This document shows, in pieces, positions 52,286-60,689 of a stretch of DNA of 64,000 bases. Numbering within the stretch: position 1 is the stretch's first letter; the number at the start of each line of letters is the position of its first letter. The position numbers and the translations under genes are program-made. The DNA lies in the NCBI GenBank assembly GCA_002839355.1, contig PGXW01000025.1, positions 1 to 64,000 on the forward strand, read 5' to 3'. This stretch comes from Spirochaetae bacterium HGW-Spirochaetae-2. GTDB taxonomy: Bacteria > Spirochaetota > Spirochaetia > Sphaerochaetales > Sphaerochaetaceae. Under the pieces are notes generated by a model, which was not told where the DNA came from, made no database searches, and saw nothing but the letters and a program-made list of their open reading frames with translations.

Positions 52286-53977
52286 TCAACACTCCGAATG
52301 GAACTCGCTGCCGCCGATGAATTCGCGTAGCAGCGAGTCGGTGGGGACGAGGTTTGCCGGAATCGGATAGACATTCTCCAAGAACGTAAGCAGTCTCCTT
52401 GCTGTTGGATATGCCTCGTATGCTTCGGGCTTTACCGTCTTGAGCAGTGGTTCGGCATAGGGTTTCAGCACCGGCAACTCGTATTCCAACGCCGAATTGA
52501 TCATGACATCGGCCTGGTTCTGGAATGGGAATATATGGTGCGTCTCCCCCCGTTCCACCGAAGGCCACATTTCCAGTGTCATCTGTGCTGTTGTACTCCG
52601 CGTCCGGTTGTCCCGCACTATTCGTCGAAGTATCCTGTTGTCCGTGGTTGATATCCGGTTGTGGTCATCAAGGTTCAGCTGTGTCAGGGCCGATATATAG
52701 ATCTTGAACGTCGTTTTCGGATCGACTCCGGGAACAAGATTGGGGTTGAGGCCATGGATCCCCTCGATTACCAGAATGGTATTGTCCTTGAGACTGATCG
52801 GCTTGTTTTCGAAATAGCGCCTGCCGTTGTTCTTGAAATCGAAGCGGGGTAGATCCACCTCCTCTCCGGCATAGAGCAACCTGAGATTCTCGCGGAACAG
52901 GTCCAGATCCAAAGCCTCCAAAATCTCCAGGTCCGGTTTCCCATCCGCATCCAATGGCGCTTCGGTCTTGGGCCGGTAGTAGTTGTCCAGCGAAATCTGT
53001 ATGGGATTGAAACCCAACAGACGCAATTGTATCGCCAAGCGGATGGAAAAGGTCGTCTTTCCCGAGGACGAGGGACCGGCGATGAACACGACCTTGACAG
53101 TTCCCTTCTCGCTCACCATATCCGCTATTTTGGCAATCTTCCTATGTTGCAAATCCTCGTTCATCCGGATAAACGTGAATATCTCCTGCGAACCGCAGAT
53201 CCGGTTCATGGCACCAAGACAATCAACCTTGAGGATATTCCCCCACAACTTGTATTCACGGAATATGGAAAAGAGCAACGGGTTGTCCTTGAACTGGGCC
53301 AGATGCAAAAAATCGGCTGACAACGGGTACCTGAGCAACATCCCCCGTTCCCCGTATGGCCGCAATTCCCATATATCGAGAAGGCGGGTAGTGGGAAGCA
53401 ACGGTTCATAGGAAATATCAAGGAATTCTCCGCACCGGTACAATTCGAGTGTAGGATCGTTGCGGTACGACAGCAGTTGTTCAGTCGCGATATAGCCTTT
53501 CTGGTGGAAATGCTCTACTGCGGCGGAATAGGCAACCGTCTCCTGTTGTATCGGAATATCCTCGGAGACCAGGGAGCGCAACTCTGCGGCCAGCGCATGG
53601 ACATCCTCCTTTGCAAGCGAGAACATTCCGTCAAAATTGAAATAGAATCCATCACCCAGCGCATGGGCTATGACCAATCGCCGATCGGGAAACAACCGCT
53701 CGCTCGCATAGGCAAGCAGATAGCTCAGCGTGTGCCGGTACATCCGCTTGCCTATATCGGAGAACATCCGTACCGTTTCGATCGTGGCATCCACCGAGAT
53801 GCGGGCACCGAACGACATGATTTCATTGTTCATGCGCAAGGCAATCACCGGATTGTCTTCGTATCGCAAGGACTCCTTGTTCAGCGCGAGATGCTTGGTG
53901 ATGATGTTCTCGACACGCATACCTGCGGGGATACGGATTGATCTGGTTCCGAGCTGCAATGTAACAAAACGTTCCAT
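52286..53977 (-). CDS. TGS-domain uridine/nucleoside kinase fusion
   Basis: A 563-residue protein. An N-terminal TGS-type domain and a ThrRS second-domain-like region (residues 1-240; HALGDGFYFNFDG, YRNDPTLELYRCGEFLD) precede a P-loop kinase of the uridine-kinase family with GPSSSGKTTF at 301-310 and IVIEGIHGLNP-like switch residues. The same architecture is known as nucleoside kinase in Thermotoga, spirochaetes and Bacteroides. Its SD overlaps the end of the upstream iron-ADH-like gene, so it is the last gene of a four-gene minus operon and is convergent with nifU. Confidence 0.85.
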   Translation of the reverse strand: MERFVTLQLGTRSIRIPAGMRVENIITKHLALNKESLRYEDNPVIALRMNNEIMSFGARISVDATIETVRMFSDIGKRMYRHTLSYLLAYASERLFPDRRLVIAHALGDGFYFNFDGMFSLAKEDVHALAAELRSLVSEDIPIQQETVAYSAAVEHFHQKGYIATEQLLSYRNDPTLELYRCGEFLDISYEPLLPTTRLLDIWELRPYGERGMLLRYPLSADFLHLAQFKDNPLLFSIFREYKLWGNILKVDCLGAMNRICGSQEIFTFIRMNEDLQHRKIAKIADMVSEKGTVKVVFIAGPSSSGKTTFSIRLAIQLRLLGFNPIQISLDNYYRPKTEAPLDADGKPDLEILEALDLDLFRENLRLLYAGEEVDLPRFDFKNNGRRYFENKPISLKDNTILVIEGIHGLNPNLVPGVDPKTTFKIYISALTQLNLDDHNRISTTDNRILRRIVRDNRTRSTTAQMTLEMWPSVERGETHHIFPFQNQADVMINSALEYELPVLKPYAEPLLKTVKPEAYEAYPTARRLLTFLENVYPIPANLVPTDSLLREFIGGSEFHSEC

Positions 53978-53982
53978 GTAGA

Positions 53983-55245
53983 TTACCTCTTTTGATCGTG
54001 GGTGTATGAAGGCTGTCCATCGTTATGATCGAGCGGATACCCCCAGTAGGCAGCCTCCAGTACCCGAATCAGGTCCTGTATCGTCGGTTGTTGTCTGCTG
54101 GTCAAAAGATCAAGGGAGTCGTAGGCGATTGTCGCGATTTCTTCCATCTGTTGTGGCAGCAACACCCGTTCCTGCCCCTTCTGGTCCAGGATATCGTAGA
54201 AGCGCGAGGGAATTGCCGGAGACACCGAGGACGTGAGACCTGTAAAGAATTCAGATACCCAATGTATGAACAACAGCGCATCCTCCTCCAACTCCACCGG
54301 ATCATCGGCAAATAGGTTGTTGGAGAATACCATGAGTGAGTTCAAGCGCGCCAGCATTGGTTCTGCGCCTGCCAAATTGAATCTCAACGCGTGTGGCAAC
54401 AATATCCTCATCCCCAAACCGTAGGAAATGTCGGTGGTTTGGGAGAGTACGATAGACAACGTATGCGCAATTGATCCACCCGTATGGGAAATCGCAATAC
54501 CTGCAAGCTGGGAAGCGATCGCTATTTGCATCCTCGCCTCGAGGTCATGGGGGGTGTGTACCACCCGGAAGGAATTTGCGACGACCAACTTCAACGCCTG
54601 CATGGCAAAGGCCTCGGTGGTGGGTACGGATAGGATGCTGGTCATGGACTCTATGGCTCGTCCAACGATAGCTGCCACGCCATATGCCGTTTGCGTACCT
54701 GATACGGATTTCGACATTTTGGGATCCAAGAGGGCAATGTCGGCGAAAAGGCCCGTATCGTCGATGCGAAGAGGTACGCCCGTAACCGAATTGCGTACAT
54801 AGGCGAGTTTCGTCCCTCCGCTACCGGAACCCAGTGTAGTTGGAATTACAATCAAGGGAACTTGCTTCGTACACGTTGTTCCTCCCAGTCCCTCGAGTTT
54901 CATCGGATTCCGTGATGCATCGGATAGCATCAGCTTGGCGGTCTTTGCGATATCCATGACCGAACCACCACCGACAGCGACAATCGCATCATGCCGTCCC
55001 GCACTGTATATTCCCACCAGTTTGGTGGCGGTATTCAAGGAGATTTCCTTCGCACCAAGGATCACCGGGTCTTGTATGGTTCCAAGCAGTTCGACGATTC
55101 CCGTACCCGATGCCTTTCGGCTTAGGATGAACAGGGGATGCGTGGACCCCAATGACGCAAGGAGCTCGGGCAATTGTTTGATGCAACCTTCCCCGGCGAT
55201 TGTTTTCACGGGAAGATGCAACGAATAATCCTCGAACCGTTTCAC
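53983..55245 (-). CDS. Iron-alcohol-dehydrogenase-fold protein lacking metal ligands (paralogue 1)
   Basis: A 420-residue protein with the class III ADH fold: an NAD-binding AVGGGSVMDIAK, then PTTLGSGSGGT. The metal region is degenerate. The D..HAIE stretch reads AAIVGRAIES, so the Asp is Ala and the His is Arg. A further His is lost in ISYGLG in place of PHGL. Only the AHTLS His remains. It is likely a pseudoenzyme or has a changed activity. Starts at GTG that overlaps the stop of its upstream neighbour. Confidence 0.75.
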   Translation of the reverse strand: MKRFEDYSLHLPVKTIAGEGCIKQLPELLASLGSTHPLFILSRKASGTGIVELLGTIQDPVILGAKEISLNTATKLVGIYSAGRHDAIVAVGGGSVMDIAKTAKLMLSDASRNPMKLEGLGGTTCTKQVPLIVIPTTLGSGSGGTKLAYVRNSVTGVPLRIDDTGLFADIALLDPKMSKSVSGTQTAYGVAAIVGRAIESMTSILSVPTTEAFAMQALKLVVANSFRVVHTPHDLEARMQIAIASQLAGIAISHTGGSIAHTLSIVLSQTTDISYGLGMRILLPHALRFNLAGAEPMLARLNSLMVFSNNLFADDPVELEEDALLFIHWVSEFFTGLTSSVSPAIPSRFYDILDQKGQERVLLPQQMEEIATIAYDSLDLLTSRQQPTIQDLIRVLEAAYWGYPLDHNDGQPSYTHDQKR

Positions 55246-56303
55246 AGTGCACCTCCCTGTGCCGGGAAGAGCGAAAGCAATGGCTCAAGCTCCCGTATGT
55301 GCCGTGGATTCATCAACAGTCCGTGTGTATCGCCACAGAGTTGCTGGATTACCCGATCAGTTCCTTTCGGTTCAGACAGGGTTACCCACGCGTTTGTGAA
55401 TTCCACCGGATCCATTCCCAGCAATATCTTGCCGATTTCCTTGTATAGCAAGGGGTTGGTATTTCCGATGTACCGCATTACAAAGGGAAGCAAAGCAGCT
55501 GCAGTCTGTTGTCGGTCGGCCAGAGACGGTATTGCCAAGGTCTCGGCGAAGGAGACTATCGTGGAAATTCCCCGATTTTCCGCACAAACTCCCGCGGCAT
55601 GCAAGACTGCTGAAGCAGAAAGTGTGCAATCTACCCACGAGGAACTTTCCTTCGACGCGGAGAGGATCAATTCCAACGTCTGGTGCGAGTGCTTGAAAGC
55701 GGATTCGGCAAAACCCATGAGCATCGGATCGGTTGAGCCGAGTATCGAAGTACACACATGTAGGAGCGATGTGCACATGGTACGCGCCACCTCTTTCCGT
55801 GTCGCCAAACGAGTCAACCGACCATCGAAGACGGCATGTACCGCGACGGTGTCCTCCGATTCGACCGCAGAGGTATCCGTGTGGAATCTACCTTGGCATT
55901 CACTGCCGTCCAGAGTTCCGAAGGGGACCACAATCAGAGAGATCGGATGTACTCCCTTCGTCTTGAGCAGCACGTGCTTGGCGTATCCGATGCATGTAGC
56001 GTTTCCGCATGCGACCAGACAGTCGAAATCTCCGGTCGCCACTGTTTGCGTTGTCGAGAGTAGATCCTCCCCACTCCATTCGTTATCCACCTGGACCGAG
56101 TGGTATGCACCCTTCCCATACAACTGGGTCAGGACCTTTTTCACCACGCCCTGATGAATACCCTTGGGAATCAGCCACAAGGGATACTTCAATGCATGTG
56201 ACTCCATGATCTTGAAAACATGGTCCAAGACCTCTGTTCCTACAGAGATTTGTGTCTGTACGTGGAATTTGAAGCCGGTCTCAAGCGGTTGTTTCAACGT
56301 CAT
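55242..56303 (-). CDS. Iron-alcohol-dehydrogenase-fold protein lacking metal ligands (paralogue 2)
   Basis: A 353-residue protein from ATG 56303, which overlaps the stop of the preceding gene (ATGA). It has the same fold family as its neighbour: the GGGS turn is CGNATCIGYAK, then VVPFGTLDGSE, VFDGRLTR and LLPFVMRYI. The metal site is even more altered: the Asp position is Thr (TSLLH) and IPHG is IPSL. A longer frame back to 56741 is a shadow of the adjacent gene and is rejected. A paired, possibly heterodimeric role is inferred. Confidence 0.72.
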   Translation of the reverse strand: MTLKQPLETGFKFHVQTQISVGTEVLDHVFKIMESHALKYPLWLIPKGIHQGVVKKVLTQLYGKGAYHSVQVDNEWSGEDLLSTTQTVATGDFDCLVACGNATCIGYAKHVLLKTKGVHPISLIVVPFGTLDGSECQGRFHTDTSAVESEDTVAVHAVFDGRLTRLATRKEVARTMCTSLLHVCTSILGSTDPMLMGFAESAFKHSHQTLELILSASKESSSWVDCTLSASAVLHAAGVCAENRGISTIVSFAETLAIPSLADRQQTAAALLPFVMRYIGNTNPLLYKEIGKILLGMDPVEFTNAWVTLSEPKGTDRVIQQLCGDTHGLLMNPRHIRELEPLLSLFPAQGGAL

Positions 56304-56761
56304 GTCGTAGCGTCCTTCTGGAACAACAGATACCAAAGATACCGTATCTTGATCGAAAGGGTTCCACCGGTACCCTGCAAGTCGGGGGACAAGGAATAGC
56401 GGATCAACCGGTTCATCGCCATGATATGCGCGGATTGTCCCGAAACGGCGATTTCTCCCCGGGCAAGTGCGGCACGGGCGTGTTCCTTTCCCCTGAGGAT
56501 ACGTGCAGCTTGTCTTCCCGATGAGAATCGATACTGTACCGACTGGTAGGATTCGGGTAGCGTCTGCACAGGACGGAAGTATTGGCCCTCTTTCTTGAAG
56601 TGGAACTGAATCGTGGTGTCGGCTGCCGGTACGTCGCAACTGATGACGAGTCCCTCCGGGAGCGACTCCATCTGCTGCCTGACCATAGGCACGAGTTGGG
56701 CATACGCTCCGATTTTTCGACAGAGATAGTAAAGTTTCCAAGTATAGTTGCCACTGCCCAT
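56300..56761 (-). CDS. Small SCP2-like protein, first gene of the minus operon
   Basis: A 153-residue protein. The middle is basic, and residues 78-115 (RFSSGRQAARILRGKEHARA and GEIAVSGQSAHIMAMNRLI) resemble the SCP2 sterol-carrier fold, where a hydrophobic pocket binds lipids. The assignment is tentative. It is followed by two ADH-fold genes with overlapping starts. ATG 56761 has SD AGGAG and the promoter just upstream. Confidence 0.5.
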   Translation of the reverse strand: MGSGNYTWKLYYLCRKIGAYAQLVPMVRQQMESLPEGLVISCDVPAADTTIQFHFKKEGQYFRPVQTLPESYQSVQYRFSSGRQAARILRGKEHARAALARGEIAVSGQSAHIMAMNRLIRYSLSPDLQGTGGTLSIKIRYLWYLLFQKDATT

Positions 56762-56780
56762 GTTTCAGCTCCTAGGGGAC

Positions 56781-56809
56781 ATTCTACCGGGAGTAGTCCC
56801 ATTCTGCAA
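56781..56809 (-). promoter_or_regulatory. Minus-strand promoter of the ADH-fold operon
   Basis: TTGCAG (56809-56804), 17 bp, TAGAAT (56786-56781). The spacer contains a GGGA/TCCC dyad (56789-56800 on the plus strand). It is back to back with the aldehyde-oxidoreductase promoter; 24 bases separate the two -35 elements. Confidence 0.6.
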
Positions 56810-56832
56810 GGCTGATGAAAGTTGTTCTATGA

Positions 56833-56861
56833 TTGACATATGGCTGTAGGCTGGGTAGATT
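56833..56861 (+). promoter_or_regulatory. Plus-strand promoter of the AOR-like gene
   Basis: TTGACA (56833-56838), 17 bp, TAGATT (56856-56861). The transcript would start near 56868, and the SD AGAGG (56871-56875) is directly downstream, six bases before the ATG at 56882. Confidence 0.65.
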
Positions 56862-56881
56862 GGGTGATACAGAGGTTGTAG

Positions 56882-58696
56882 ATGAAAAAAGTGGGGGGTG
56901 GTAGACAGTATCTCTTGATCGACCTTGCTTCCGAGCAGTGGGAAGTGCGCTTGATTCCCAGCGCCGACTACGATAGATACCCTGGGGGTGAAGCTCTTGG
57001 TCTGCATTTGTGGTCCATGCATTCACCGGCCTCTTCCAATTCCACAGCGGCCGAGACTCCGCTTTGTTTTGCCTGCGGGGCATTGAGCGGATCGACGATG
57101 ATGTGTTCCAGTAGCCTTTCGGTCGTAGGACAATCCCCGGCGACCAATCTGGTCGAGGCCGATACGACTATCGTCGGTGCTGCCGAATCCATGGCATCGT
57201 GTGGCTGGCGGGCAATTGTCCTCACCGGTATCGCCAGGCGTCCAATGGTATTGCATGTCAGCTCGAAATCGGTCGATTTTATCCACTCGGAGCGATTGAT
57301 CGGCAAAACCGCAACCGAAACCATTCAAGCATTGCAAACAGGAGAAGCTGTTTCCACTATGGCCATAGGACCTGCCGGTGAGAACGCAGTGGCCTATGCG
57401 TGTATTGTCAACGACGAGCTGCCGATCGACCGGCATGGATTCGGAGCGGTTCTCGGCGAGAAGCATATCAAGGCATTGACAGTCGATAGCGGTTCCATGG
57501 AAGTCGTTCCCGCGGATTCCGAACGGTTTGCCGCATCGATAGCCGAAATATCATCGATACTTGCCAAAAGTCCCTTCGTGGATGAATTCAAACAGAAGGG
57601 GCCTCTGGGGTTGATCGATAAGGCGATGGACAAGGGATTCGCTGCAGTCGACAACAATTCGAAACGGACCGATCCTCGGTTGTTCCACCTCAGCGGGAAA
57701 GAATGCGCAAGAAGGTTCTCCCTCGATGCAACCACCTGTGTCGATTGCCCCCTCTCATGCCAACGCAAAGTCATGCGCCCCGGTGGCGAGGATATGGTCC
57801 TGCCCGATGCTATGGGGATGATGGCACTTGGTTCGAATTTGGGAAATTATGATCCCACGGTGGTCATGCAGTGGTGGCAACAGTGCGTCGATCTTGGATT
57901 GCATCCGGTTTCCACCGGCATGCTGCTAGGCTGGGTAATGGCCGCACAAGCGAAGTCCTTGCTGCAGACGGCTCCGTTGATACGGTTTGGTGAGACGGAT
58001 GGAATATCTGAAACAATCGATTCGATTGCAAAAGGTACCGCAACCGGTCAACAGTTCGCACAAGGTTCCCAGGTTTTTGCCCAGGGATCATGGGATGATG
58101 CGCTCTCCTCTGCGATAGATTCTCAGGTCCTTGGACGCGGGATGCTTCCGGTCGACCCCCGTGGAGCCTGGGGCGAGGCGCTTTTGATTGGCCTCGGCGA
58201 GGATTTTCCCCTTGTTCCCGAGGTGGTGCTCGATTGGTTGCCAAACGAATCCACACGAGCCAAGGCGGAGTGGGTGGTAATCCAGGAAAACCTGTTGGCA
58301 GTGATGCGTTCGGTCGGAATCTGCCCCTATCTGATGGTTCCCTTGGTATTCGAAGCCGGAACAAAGCGATTCCACAAGATAGTGTTGCGTCTATTGGCCC
58401 GATTTCCTTCAATCTCCCGGTCATTGGTCAATCTCGATCCGATAGCCGATTTGCTCAGCAGTTTCTCGGGTGTCGAGGCATCCTCCCCGCATTTGATGGA
58501 TGTCGGGCGAAGGGCGGTGTTTCTCAAGCAGTTGGTAAACGATTCCCCCAAATCATATCCTGCGGAAATTCCCGAACGGTTCTCTTCGGATCCCGAGAGC
58601 AACCATGCGGGAGATGCGATAGTTCCCTACCGGGCTCTCGTGGGACGATACCGCTTCCTGCGGGCTTTGGATTTGGCAAAAATCGAGGAGAGTTGA
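56882..58696 (+). CDS. Aldehyde:ferredoxin oxidoreductase-family tungstoenzyme
   Basis: A 604-residue AOR-like protein, normal length. The N-terminal fold has LLIDLASEQW and YPGGEALG. The [4Fe-4S] ligands are Cys286, Cys289, Cys293 (TCVDCPLSC) and Cys481 (GICPYL), matching the spacing of the Pyrococcus enzyme. Cofactor-binding LPVDPRGAWGEAL and HPVSTGMLLGW are present. AORs oxidise aldehydes to acids using tungstopterin and ferredoxin. It is divergent from the ADH-fold operon. The outer-membrane-like gene starts 2 bases after its stop. Confidence 0.85.
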   Translation: MKKVGGGRQYLLIDLASEQWEVRLIPSADYDRYPGGEALGLHLWSMHSPASSNSTAAETPLCFACGALSGSTMMCSSSLSVVGQSPATNLVEADTTIVGAAESMASCGWRAIVLTGIARRPMVLHVSSKSVDFIHSERLIGKTATETIQALQTGEAVSTMAIGPAGENAVAYACIVNDELPIDRHGFGAVLGEKHIKALTVDSGSMEVVPADSERFAASIAEISSILAKSPFVDEFKQKGPLGLIDKAMDKGFAAVDNNSKRTDPRLFHLSGKECARRFSLDATTCVDCPLSCQRKVMRPGGEDMVLPDAMGMMALGSNLGNYDPTVVMQWWQQCVDLGLHPVSTGMLLGWVMAAQAKSLLQTAPLIRFGETDGISETIDSIAKGTATGQQFAQGSQVFAQGSWDDALSSAIDSQVLGRGMLPVDPRGAWGEALLIGLGEDFPLVPEVVLDWLPNESTRAKAEWVVIQENLLAVMRSVGICPYLMVPLVFEAGTKRFHKIVLRLLARFPSISRSLVNLDPIADLLSSFSGVEASSPHLMDVGRRAVFLKQLVNDSPKSYPAEIPERFSSDPESNHAGDAIVPYRALVGRYRFLRALDLAKIEES

Positions 58697-58698
58697 GA

Positions 58699-60084
58699 AT
58701 GCGGCGGCACATGGCGAAATCCGGTCCGAATCGTAGATTCTTACCGTTCGTCATGTTCCTTTGCGTTTGTCTGCCGCTATTCGCTTCCCATCAGGTCACC
58801 AGCTTTACCTCAATCATGTTCAACGACAGCATAACTCTCGGTCTTTCCGAGAATTCAGACGATTTGCGATCCTATGGCATGGAGTTCGCTTTCCACCATG
58901 AATCGAATTGGTTGGGAGAGCTGTCTGTCAGCGGGTTGACCCAACGCAATGCGTTTGACGATACCAGTGGCAGGTATGATGAGGTGATCTTGCAGGCGGG
59001 ACGGCTGTTCCATTTCCATGTGGGCAAGGGTGATCCGGAGATGGCTGTCCAGGTCATTCCCTTTGCGGGGTTGGTTTTCGCCGGGAATATGGGCTTCGAT
59101 CTGGCCCAGAATCTTGTGCATGCGTCTTTGGATATCGAGGAGGTGGATTTGCCGTACGAGTATGATGGCGTACGCGTGTATCCACGGTTCGGAATCGTCC
59201 AGACCTTCGAATACCGGGAGCCGGCACCATGGTTTTCAATCACCGACCTGGTGTTCCGCGCGGAGGTCGAGGCTTTCTATTCACCAGGGTACGCGGCGCG
59301 AATTTTCTCGAGTGTTGCTGTCGGCCAATATACTACGTCGATCAGCGAGCTGTCTGTCGGTTTGGGGTATGCCTGGGAGTCTGTGTCAGACGGCTGGCTT
59401 TCACATGAGTTGGTCGGTGCGAACGAGACGGGGGTGGTTGGGTTCCTGAAGGGGCATTTCGGGTTGCTGGCGTTTTCGTACAAATGGTACCTGGATAGTC
59501 TGCAAGGCTATGGCGGGTTGGGATTCGATGTCGCATTCGATCAGGGGAAGGTTTGGGAGCACAACGATTTGTTGTTGTCGTTGGGGATGATGCTGCCGTA
59601 TCGTGTTTCAACGATGTCCTTACGCTACACTGTGGTTGGCGATTTCGGGGTCTTTATTGCCAATACGTTCAAGATGGTCCCGCTGGAGGATGAGCGCCGT
59701 GTGCGTGAGAATGTGTCCTCCTGGCATGTGGGCGGCGAGTACGAGTTCTCGCGACTCGATGTCGGGTGGATGCGTCCTTTCGCTTCTCTGGGTGCGGGAG
59801 TACGGAGATTCCTTGTCATGGGTGATGCCGATGAGGATGCGGCTGATAGCAATGGCCGTGTGCGGTTGTCGCAGGATGTGCGGTTTTCCATGGATGCTGC
59901 CGTTGGTTTGAGGTTCTTTACCGGGGGACAATTGCAGTTCAATGGGGTTGCTTATGGCTTGGAGGTTGCGGGAGGGTTGTTCTTCACGGATTCGCATGAT
60001 TTTGAAAGTGATTTTGACTTGGAGTTGACCCAGAGGTGGATGCCGTATGTGCGTGTTGGTGTCACTGTAGGCGGGGCGATCTAG
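58699..60084 (+). CDS. Predicted outer-membrane beta-barrel protein
   Basis: About 461 residues from ATG 58699 with SD GAGGAGAG. An N-terminal signal (about residues 1-31; basic MRRHMAKSGPNRR, then PFVMFLCVCLPLFAS) has a Cys but no clear lipobox. The rest alternates aromatic and polar residues, as in porin-like barrels, and ends YVRVGVTVGGAI. The family was not recognised. A longer frame into the AOR gene is rejected. Base content is G/T-rich on the coding strand. It is probably cotranscribed with the AOR gene. Confidence 0.65.
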   Translation: MRRHMAKSGPNRRFLPFVMFLCVCLPLFASHQVTSFTSIMFNDSITLGLSENSDDLRSYGMEFAFHHESNWLGELSVSGLTQRNAFDDTSGRYDEVILQAGRLFHFHVGKGDPEMAVQVIPFAGLVFAGNMGFDLAQNLVHASLDIEEVDLPYEYDGVRVYPRFGIVQTFEYREPAPWFSITDLVFRAEVEAFYSPGYAARIFSSVAVGQYTTSISELSVGLGYAWESVSDGWLSHELVGANETGVVGFLKGHFGLLAFSYKWYLDSLQGYGGLGFDVAFDQGKVWEHNDLLLSLGMMLPYRVSTMSLRYTVVGDFGVFIANTFKMVPLEDERRVRENVSSWHVGGEYEFSRLDVGWMRPFASLGAGVRRFLVMGDADEDAADSNGRVRLSQDVRFSMDAAVGLRFFTGGQLQFNGVAYGLEVAGGLFFTDSHDFESDFDLELTQRWMPYVRVGVTVGGAI

Positions 60085-60114
60085 GTAGTGGTGACAAGAC
60101 TGGAGTTGGCAGAT

Positions 60115-60642
60115 CTATATTGTCAGTTCTACCAATATCCTTCGAGAACCTAGTGCTTTGATGAGTATTTCGCGATTAGTGACGACTGCATAACTGGGCG
60201 GTCTGTTGTCCCGGGGTGAGCTTGCTGATCCGGGGTTCATTACTGTCGGTCCAGTAGAAGATTTCGTTACAGAGGCGATGTGCGTATGTCCACTGATAAA
60301 AATATCTTTTTCTGATAATGGTATTGGAGCAGCGTTCCAGCTGGGAATCGCATCGCCATGGGTCACAAACACGATTCGATCCCCAAGATTGAGAACGGTG
60401 TATTTGGGTGGAATGGAAAATCCCGCCTCGGAGAAGGTCCAAACGGAATCGCAGTTCCCGCGTACCATGGAGAATGGAATTTGAAGGCTCCGAAGAATAT
60501 CCCGATATTGTCCTAGCCGATCCAGACCGAGATCTCCTGCACAGATGATGTGGTCGCACTTTTCTTCGGATGCCCTTGATAGGAGCATCTTCAAGGCATC
60601 ACCATTTCCGTGGAGATCGGAGAACACAAAAATTCGATTCAT
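60115..60642 (-). CDS. YfcE/MJ0936-family phosphodiesterase
   Basis: A 175-residue calcineurin-like phosphoesterase. Metal-site motifs are FSDLHGN (Asp9, His11), CAGDLG, VRGNCDS, THGD and SGHTHIA. Relatives hydrolyse phosphodiesters, but the substrate is not predictable. It is convergent with the outer-membrane-like gene, 30 bases apart. Confidence 0.88.
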   Translation of the reverse strand: MNRIFVFSDLHGNGDALKMLLSRASEEKCDHIICAGDLGLDRLGQYRDILRSLQIPFSMVRGNCDSVWTFSEAGFSIPPKYTVLNLGDRIVFVTHGDAIPSWNAAPIPLSEKDIFISGHTHIASVTKSSTGPTVMNPGSASSPRDNRPPSYAVVTNREILIKALGSRRILVELTI

Positions 60643-60689
60643 GGAAAGAATGTACGCAAGAATGGCGATTCGAACAAGTTCTCAAGTTG

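Noticed and set aside
55242-56741. A 499-residue reading of the second ADH-fold gene.
   Set aside because: The first 146 residues are a shadow of the neighbouring 153-residue gene in another frame; the overlapping ATG at 56303 gives a natural start.
58234-58698. An N-terminal extension of the outer-membrane-like protein into the AOR gene.
   Set aside because: It overlaps AOR coding sequence, and ATG 58699 has a clear SD and starts a signal peptide.
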